Assembly: GCF_001894805.1 (NCBI RefSeq)
Contig: NZ_BCWX01000006.1
Coordinates: 124,001 to 188,000 of the forward strand
Direction: 5' to 3'
From: Rhodococcus globerulus NBRC 14531
GTDB taxonomy: Bacteria > Actinomycetota > Actinomycetes > Mycobacteriales > Mycobacteriaceae
DNA length: 64,000 bases
Part shown: piece after piece, positions 59,519 through 64,000 of the stretch
How positions within the stretch are numbered: the first letter of the stretch is position 1
How the letters are laid out: every line of letters begins with the position of its first letter
Position numbers and translations under genes: made by a program
The notes under the pieces: generated by a model
What the model was told of the DNA's origin: nothing
What the model saw: only the letters and a program-made list of their open reading frames with translations
Databases searched by the model: none

Positions 59519-61171
59519 GTGACTCCAGCTGACCTTGCCGAACTGCTCCGCGGAACCGCTGCGAGCGTCCTTGCCGAACGCGGCCTCGACGTCTCGGTGC
59601 TCCCCGAAACCTTGACAGTCGAGCGTCCTCGCAACCCCGAGCACGGCGACTACGCCACCAACATTGCCATGCAGGTAGCCAAGAAGGTCGGCACGAATCC
59701 GCGCGAGCTGGCGGGCTGGCTTGCCGAGGCCCTCACCGCAGCCGAAGGAATCGAATCCGCCGAGATCGCCGGACCTGGCTTCCTCAACATCCGGCTGGAC
59801 AAGAACGCCCAGGGCGCGATCGTCGTGTCGGTTCTCGAAGCCGGTCCGTCGTACGGCTCGGGCGATTCCCTCGCCGGCAAGAAGATCAACCTCGAATTTG
59901 TCTCCGCCAACCCCACCGGACCGATTCACCTCGGTGGAACCCGTTGGGCCGCAGTCGGAGACGCGCTCGGACGCATCCTGTCCGCGCAGGGCGGCCTGGT
60001 CACACGTGAGTACTACTTCAACGACCACGGCGCCCAGATCGACCGCTTCTCGCGTTCGCTGATCGCCGCGGCCAAGGGCGAACCGGCACCCGAGGACGGC
60101 TACGCCGGCGCCTACATCGCCGACATCGCTCGGACCGTCATGGAGCAGCGCCCGGACGTCATGGACCTGCCTGCAGACGAGCAGCAGGAAACCTTCCGCG
60201 CCATCGGCGTCGATCTGATGTTCACGCACATCAAGCAGACGCTCCACGACTTCGGTGTCGACTTCGACGTGTACTTCCACGAGAACTCGCTCTTCGAATC
60301 CGGCGCAGTCGAAAAGGCAGTCGAGTCCCTGAAAAGCTCGGGCAACCTGTTCCACGAGGACGGTGCCTGGTGGCTCAAGAGCACCGACTACGGCGACGAC
60401 AAGGACCGCGTTGTCATCAAGAGCGACGGCAACGCTGCCTACATTGCCGGTGACATTGCTTACTTCCAGGACAAGCGCGCCCGCGGCTTCGATCTGTGCA
60501 TCTACATGCTCGGCGCCGATCACCACGGATACATCGGTCGGCTCAAGGCCGCCGCTGCCGCATTCGGTGACGACCCGGACACCGTCGAGGTCCTGATCGG
60601 ACAGATGGTCAACCTCGTCAAGGACGGCTCCGCCGTCAAGATGAGCAAGCGCGCAGGCACCGTCATCACCCTCGACGACCTGGTCGAAGCCATCGGCGTC
60701 GACGCGTCGCGTTACGTCATGATCCGCTCGTCCGTCGACTCCAGCATCGACATCGACCTCGATCTGTGGACCAAGACCAGCAGCGAGAACCCGGTCTACT
60801 ACGTCCAGTACGCGCATGCCCGCCTCTCCGCGATCGCCCGCAACGCCGCAGACCTCGGACTTTCTGCCGACGCGAGCCACCTCGCCCTGCTCACGGTCGA
60901 GCAGGAGGGCGATCTCATTCGCACGATCGGCGAATACCCTCGCGTCGTGTCCAGTGCAGCGAACCTGCGTGAGCCCCACCGTATTGCTCGCTACCTCGAA
61001 GAACTCGCGGGTGCGTACCACCGCTTCTACGGCGCGTGCCGCATCCTTCCGCAAGGCGACGAAGACGCAACCGACGTGCACCGCGCGCGTCTGGCACTCT
61101 GCGCCGCCACCAGGCAGGTCCTGGCCAACGGCCTCGAACTGCTCGGCGTCACAGCACCGGAGCAGATGTGA
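59519..61171 (+). CDS. argS: Arginyl-tRNA synthetase
   Basis: 550 residues, normal. Class I signatures: [23 protein letters not shown] (HIGH-like motif, about residues 127-149) and [16 protein letters not shown] (KMSKS motif). The N-terminal tRNA-recognition domain has [18 protein letters not shown], and the C-terminal anticodon domain runs from about 430 to 550. It charges tRNA-Arg. GTG start; no ribosome-binding site, and the -10-like TAAGAT just upstream suggests leaderless translation. The stop overlaps lysA by four bases (GTGA). Confidence 0.95.
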   Translation: MTPADLAELLRGTAASVLAERGLDVSVLPETLTVERPRNPEHGDYATNIAMQVAKKVGTNPRELAGWLAEALTAAEGIESAEIAGPGFLNIRLDKNAQGAIVVSVLEAGPSYGSGDSLAGKKINLEFVSANPTGPIHLGGTRWAAVGDALGRILSAQGGLVTREYYFNDHGAQIDRFSRSLIAAAKGEPAPEDGYAGAYIADIARTVMEQRPDVMDLPADEQQETFRAIGVDLMFTHIKQTLHDFGVDFDVYFHENSLFESGAVEKAVESLKSSGNLFHEDGAWWLKSTDYGDDKDRVVIKSDGNAAYIAGDIAYFQDKRARGFDLCIYMLGADHHGYIGRLKAAAAAFGDDPDTVEVLIGQMVNLVKDGSAVKMSKRAGTVITLDDLVEAIGVDASRYVMIRSSVDSSIDIDLDLWTKTSSENPVYYVQYAHARLSAIARNAADLGLSADASHLALLTVEQEGDLIRTIGEYPRVVSSAANLREPHRIARYLEELAGAYHRFYGACRILPQGDEDATDVHRARLALCAATRQVLANGLELLGVTAPEQM

Positions 61172-62589
61172 ACGCGCACCCCGCCGGCCCCAAGCATGCC
61201 GAGCAGTTGCAGGCCCCCGGTCTGCCCGACCGTCCCACCAGTCCCGAGGCTTTCGGTGAACTCTCGCCGCAGGTGTGGCCGCGCAACGCGGCTCGCGGCG
61301 ACGACGGCGAAGTAACCCTGGCAGGTGTCAAGGTCAGCGAGCTTGCCGAGAAGTACGGCACGCCGCTGTTTGTCATCGACGAAGACGATTTCCGTTCACG
61401 CTGCCGCGACATGGCCCGAGCGTTCGGCCCGGATGCCAAGGTGCATTACGCATCCAAGGCATTCCTGTGTGGTGAGATCGCACGCTGGGTTGCCGACGAA
61501 GGTCTGTCACTCGACGTGTGCTCCGGCGGCGAATTGGCAATCGCACTGCACGCCGATTTCCCGGCCGAGCGAATTGCCATGCACGGCAACAACAAGTCCG
61601 TCGCCGAGCTGACGGCCGGTGTTGCTGCCGGTGTCGGTCACGTCGTCCTCGACTCTGCAGTCGAGATCGAACGCCTCAACCGCGTCGCCGGTGAGGCCGG
61701 AGTTGTCCAGGACGTGCTGATCCGCCTGACCGTCGGCGTCGAAGCGCACACCCACGAATTCATCTCCACCGCACACGAAGATCAGAAGTTCGGATTCTCG
61801 TTGGCCGGGGGAGCGGCAATCGACGCAGTGCGCCGCGTCTTTGCCGCCGACAACCTGCGCCTCGTCGGACTGCACAGCCACATCGGCTCGCAGATCTTCG
61901 ACGTCGACGGCTTCGAGGTGGCAGCCCATCGCGTCATCGGGCTGCTTCGCGACGTCGTCGCGGAGTTCGGCGTCGAGAAGACCAAGCAGATCTCGATAAT
62001 CGACCTCGGTGGCGGCATGGGGATTTCGTACATCCCGTCCGACGACCCGCCGCCCGTCGACGAACTCGCAGCCAAGCTCGGCCACATCGTGCGCAACGAA
62101 TCGGCACTGGCCGGACTGCCCGAGCCGACACTGGCCGTCGAACCCGGCCGCGCCATCGCCGGACCAGGCACGGTGACGCTCTACGAGGTCGGCACCATCA
62201 AGGACGTCACGGTGGGCAGCGCACTGACACGCCGCTACATCAGCGTCGACGGCGGCATGAGCGACAACATCCGCACATCGCTCTACGGTGCGGAGTACGA
62301 AGCCAAGTTGGTCTCACGTACATCCGAGGCCGATCCTGTTGTTGCGCGTGTTGTCGGAAAGCACTGTGAATCCGGTGACGTCGTCATTCGGGACACCTGG
62401 ATGCCCGAGGACGTCGGACCTGGTGATTTACTTGCGGTAGCAGCGACCGGTGCATACTGCTATTCGATGTCGAGCAGGTACAACCTGCTCACCCGCCCAG
62501 CCGTGGTGGCGGTGCGTGACGGAGTTTCACGCGTGATTCTGCGGAGGGAAACAGTGGAAGATCTGCTCAGCTTGGAGGTATCGCAGTGA
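61168..62589 (+). CDS. lysA: Diaminopimelate decarboxylase
   Basis: 473 residues from GTG 61168, the four-base overlap with argS that is usual in relatives. PLP-binding Lys97 in [44 protein letters not shown], and the active-site Cys in GKHCESGD. It makes L-lysine from meso-diaminopimelate, which in this group is also the peptidoglycan cross-linker. Coupled to argS and to hom (GTGA overlap). Confidence 0.95.
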   Translation: MNAHPAGPKHAEQLQAPGLPDRPTSPEAFGELSPQVWPRNAARGDDGEVTLAGVKVSELAEKYGTPLFVIDEDDFRSRCRDMARAFGPDAKVHYASKAFLCGEIARWVADEGLSLDVCSGGELAIALHADFPAERIAMHGNNKSVAELTAGVAAGVGHVVLDSAVEIERLNRVAGEAGVVQDVLIRLTVGVEAHTHEFISTAHEDQKFGFSLAGGAAIDAVRRVFAADNLRLVGLHSHIGSQIFDVDGFEVAAHRVIGLLRDVVAEFGVEKTKQISIIDLGGGMGISYIPSDDPPPVDELAAKLGHIVRNESALAGLPEPTLAVEPGRAIAGPGTVTLYEVGTIKDVTVGSALTRRYISVDGGMSDNIRTSLYGAEYEAKLVSRTSEADPVVARVVGKHCESGDVVIRDTWMPEDVGPGDLLAVAATGAYCYSMSSRYNLLTRPAVVAVRDGVSRVILRRETVEDLLSLEVSQ

Positions 62590-63899
62590 CGAGCCAATCG
62601 GCGCATCGCGCTATCGGTGTGGCCGTTCTCGGCCTCGGTAACGTCGGAAGTGAAGTCGTCCGCATCATTCGTGAGCAGGCCGAGGAGCTCGAAGCTCGTG
62701 TCGGCGCTCCGTTGGAACTGCGGGGAGTTGCCGTTCGTCGTATCGGCTCCGACCGCGGAATTCCCGAGGACATGCAGACGACGGATGCAGAATCTCTCGT
62801 CGCCCGCGAGGACGTGGACATCGTCGTCGAGGTGATCGGCGGAATCGAGCTGCCGCGAAAGCTGATCCTCTCCTCGCTCAATTCGGGCAAGTCCGTCGTC
62901 ACCGCCAACAAGGCGTTGCTCGCGGACCACACCGGTGAATTGGCGGAGGCAGCCGAAGCAAACTCGGTCGACCTGTACTTCGAGGCGGCAGTCGCCGGCG
63001 CGATCCCGGTCATCCGCCCGCTGACGCAGTCGCTCGCAGGCGACCGGGTCAACAAGGTTGCCGGAATCGTGAACGGCACCACCAACTTCATCCTCTCCGC
63101 GATGGCCGAAACGGGCGCGGACTACGAGGAAACCCTCGCCGAAGCCGGCCGCCTCGGATACGCGGAAGCCGATCCGACCGCAGACGTCGAAGGCTACGAC
63201 GCCGCGGCAAAGGCCGCGATCCTCGCGTCCATCGCGTTCCACACCCGCGTCACCGCCGCTGACGTGTACCGCGAAGGAATCTCCACCATCACCTCCGCGG
63301 ACCTGGCGTCGGCGAAGGCACTCGACTGCACGATCAAGCTGCTCTCGATCTGCGAGCGAATCGTCACGCCCAAGGGGAAGGAACGGATCTCCGCGCGGGT
63401 CTACCCAGCGCTTGTTCCGCTCACTCACCCGCTCGCCACCGTCAACGGCGCATTCAATGCCGTTGTCGTGGAAGCGGAAAACGCCGGCCGACTCATGTTC
63501 TACGGCCAGGGCGCAGGCGGCGCTCCCACCGCTTCCGCGGTGATGGGTGATCTCGTGATGGCGGCGCGCAACAAGGTTCACGGTGGCCGCGGCCCCCGCG
63601 AATCCAAGTACGCCAAGCTCAAGGTCGCTCCGATGGGCGACATCCTCACGCGCTACTACGTGAACATGGAGGTGGCGGACAAGGAAGGCGTGCTGTCCGC
63701 AGTCGCCGCCGAGTTCGCGAAGCACGGCGTGAGCATCTCCGTCGTCCGTCAGGAAGGTGCCGGCGCCGGCGCTCGACTGGTGGTCGTCACTCATGTAGCA
63801 ACCGACGCGGCTCTCTCCGAAACCGTGGCGGCCCTCAACGAACTCGAATTCGTCACCGCTGTGACCAGCGTGCTGCGACTGGAAGGCACTGAACAATGA
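62586..63899 (+). CDS. hom: Homoserine dehydrogenase
   Basis: 437 residues. NAD(P) fold [20 protein letters not shown] (12-31), [13 protein letters not shown], the substrate-binding [13 protein letters not shown] and [23 protein letters not shown]-terminal ACT domain (about 355-437, [27 protein letters not shown]) gives feedback control by threonine. It reduces aspartate semialdehyde to homoserine for threonine and methionine. GTG start overlapping lysA; its stop overlaps thrC. Confidence 0.95.
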   Translation: MTSQSAHRAIGVAVLGLGNVGSEVVRIIREQAEELEARVGAPLELRGVAVRRIGSDRGIPEDMQTTDAESLVAREDVDIVVEVIGGIELPRKLILSSLNSGKSVVTANKALLADHTGELAEAAEANSVDLYFEAAVAGAIPVIRPLTQSLAGDRVNKVAGIVNGTTNFILSAMAETGADYEETLAEAGRLGYAEADPTADVEGYDAAAKAAILASIAFHTRVTAADVYREGISTITSADLASAKALDCTIKLLSICERIVTPKGKERISARVYPALVPLTHPLATVNGAFNAVVVEAENAGRLMFYGQGAGGAPTASAVMGDLVMAARNKVHGGRGPRESKYAKLKVAPMGDILTRYYVNMEVADKEGVLSAVAAEFAKHGVSISVVRQEGAGAGARLVVVTHVATDAALSETVAALNELEFVTAVTSVLRLEGTEQ

Positions 63900-64000
63900 C
63901 CGGCATCGTCAATCCCGTCCACAAAGCTTGGCCGGGACTCATCGAGGCATACCGGGATCGTCTGGCAATCGGCGACAACTGGAAGACCGTCACCCTGCGT
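63896..64000 (+). CDS. thrC: Threonine synthase, N-terminal part (partial)
   Basis: ATG 63896 overlaps the hom stop by four bases. The 35 codons to the window end encode [19 protein letters not shown] then [16 protein letters not shown]. The [12 protein letters not shown] pattern followed by W..VTL is the N-terminus of actinomycete threonine synthase. The position after hom supports it (hom-thrC-thrB order). Confidence 0.9.
   Translation, partial: MTGIVNPVHKAWPGLIEAYRDRLAIGDNWKTVTLR

Noticed and set aside
59378-61081. A 567-codon open frame opposite argS
   Set aside because: argS has all class I synthetase motifs. The antisense product is a Val/Asp/Gly-rich shadow without domains.
62460-63896. 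A 478-codon open frame opposite hom
   Set aside because: hom is certain from its motifs and overlaps with lysA and thrC. The antisense frame has no homology pattern.

Overview
The window is a stretch of chromosome from a high-GC actinomycete of the mycolic-acid group, most likely Rhodococcus of the erythropolis/qingshengii type. The genus is an inference. It rests on the many GTG/TTG starts, 4-bp ATGA/GTGA gene overlaps, a valine-degradation cluster of actinomycete type, operators matching the published KstR (cholesterol regulator) consensus, and an lysA-hom-thrC block behind argS. No phage, insertion sequence, CRISPR array or replication origin was seen. The window opens inside pntB and closes inside thrC.

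Layout. 1-465: end of pntB. 0.5-5.5 kb: a membrane protein, an MFS transporter and a branched-chain 2-oxoacid dehydrogenase operon (E1 alpha, E1 beta, E2) on the minus strand; the E2 lacks its subunit-binding domain. 5.5-9.7 kb: a kinase-like phosphotransferase, a hot-dog thioesterase, a BenE transporter, and a divergent Lrp-type regulator/LysE exporter pair. 9.7-15.3 kb: a sulfurtransferase, a DUF6328-like membrane protein, a shikimate dehydrogenase-like enzyme, a membrane-anchored molybdopterin oxidoreductase, an HNH-nuclease-like lipoprotein and a quinone reductase-like enzyme. 15.3-18.9 kb: a SNF2 helicase with a SWIM zinc-finger partner.

18.9-25.8 kb: N-acetylglucosamine uptake and catabolism (GntR regulator, PTS EIIC, EI, nagA, nagB, cutC). 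The EIIA gene is a 3' remnant and neither EIIB nor HPr is present, so this locus looks damaged. 25.8-31.3 kb: a valine catabolic operon (mmsA, acyl-CoA dehydrogenase, 3-hydroxyisobutyryl-CoA hydrolase, mmsB, enoyl-CoA hydratase) ending in a strong terminator. 31.3-38.7 kb: a MarR regulator, a solitary mraY, a Bcr-type efflux pump, a secreted esterase, tRNA-Cys, two tiny peptide genes on the minus strand, and two hydrolases.

38.8-47.3 kb is the most distinctive part. A minus-strand operon (DUF1214 protein, SDR, sulfotransferase) faces an IclR regulator, which is followed by cysD, cysNC, a CysQ phosphatase fused to an NTF2-like domain, and a limonene-epoxide-hydrolase-like gene. Both operons carry the same two palindromes in the same order. 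One fits the KstR consensus, and the other is a candidate IclR site. Together they look like a self-contained sulfonation module (PAPS made, used, and its by-product PAP removed) tied to steroid metabolism.

47.3-55 kb: an alanine-dehydrogenase-like enzyme, a MarR/MFS efflux pair, and a LysR/transporter/FAD-monooxygenase set that looks like aromatic catabolism. 55-64 kb: tRNA-Arg, phosphoketolase, a DUF3105/DUF305 pair, then argS, lysA, hom and the start of thrC.
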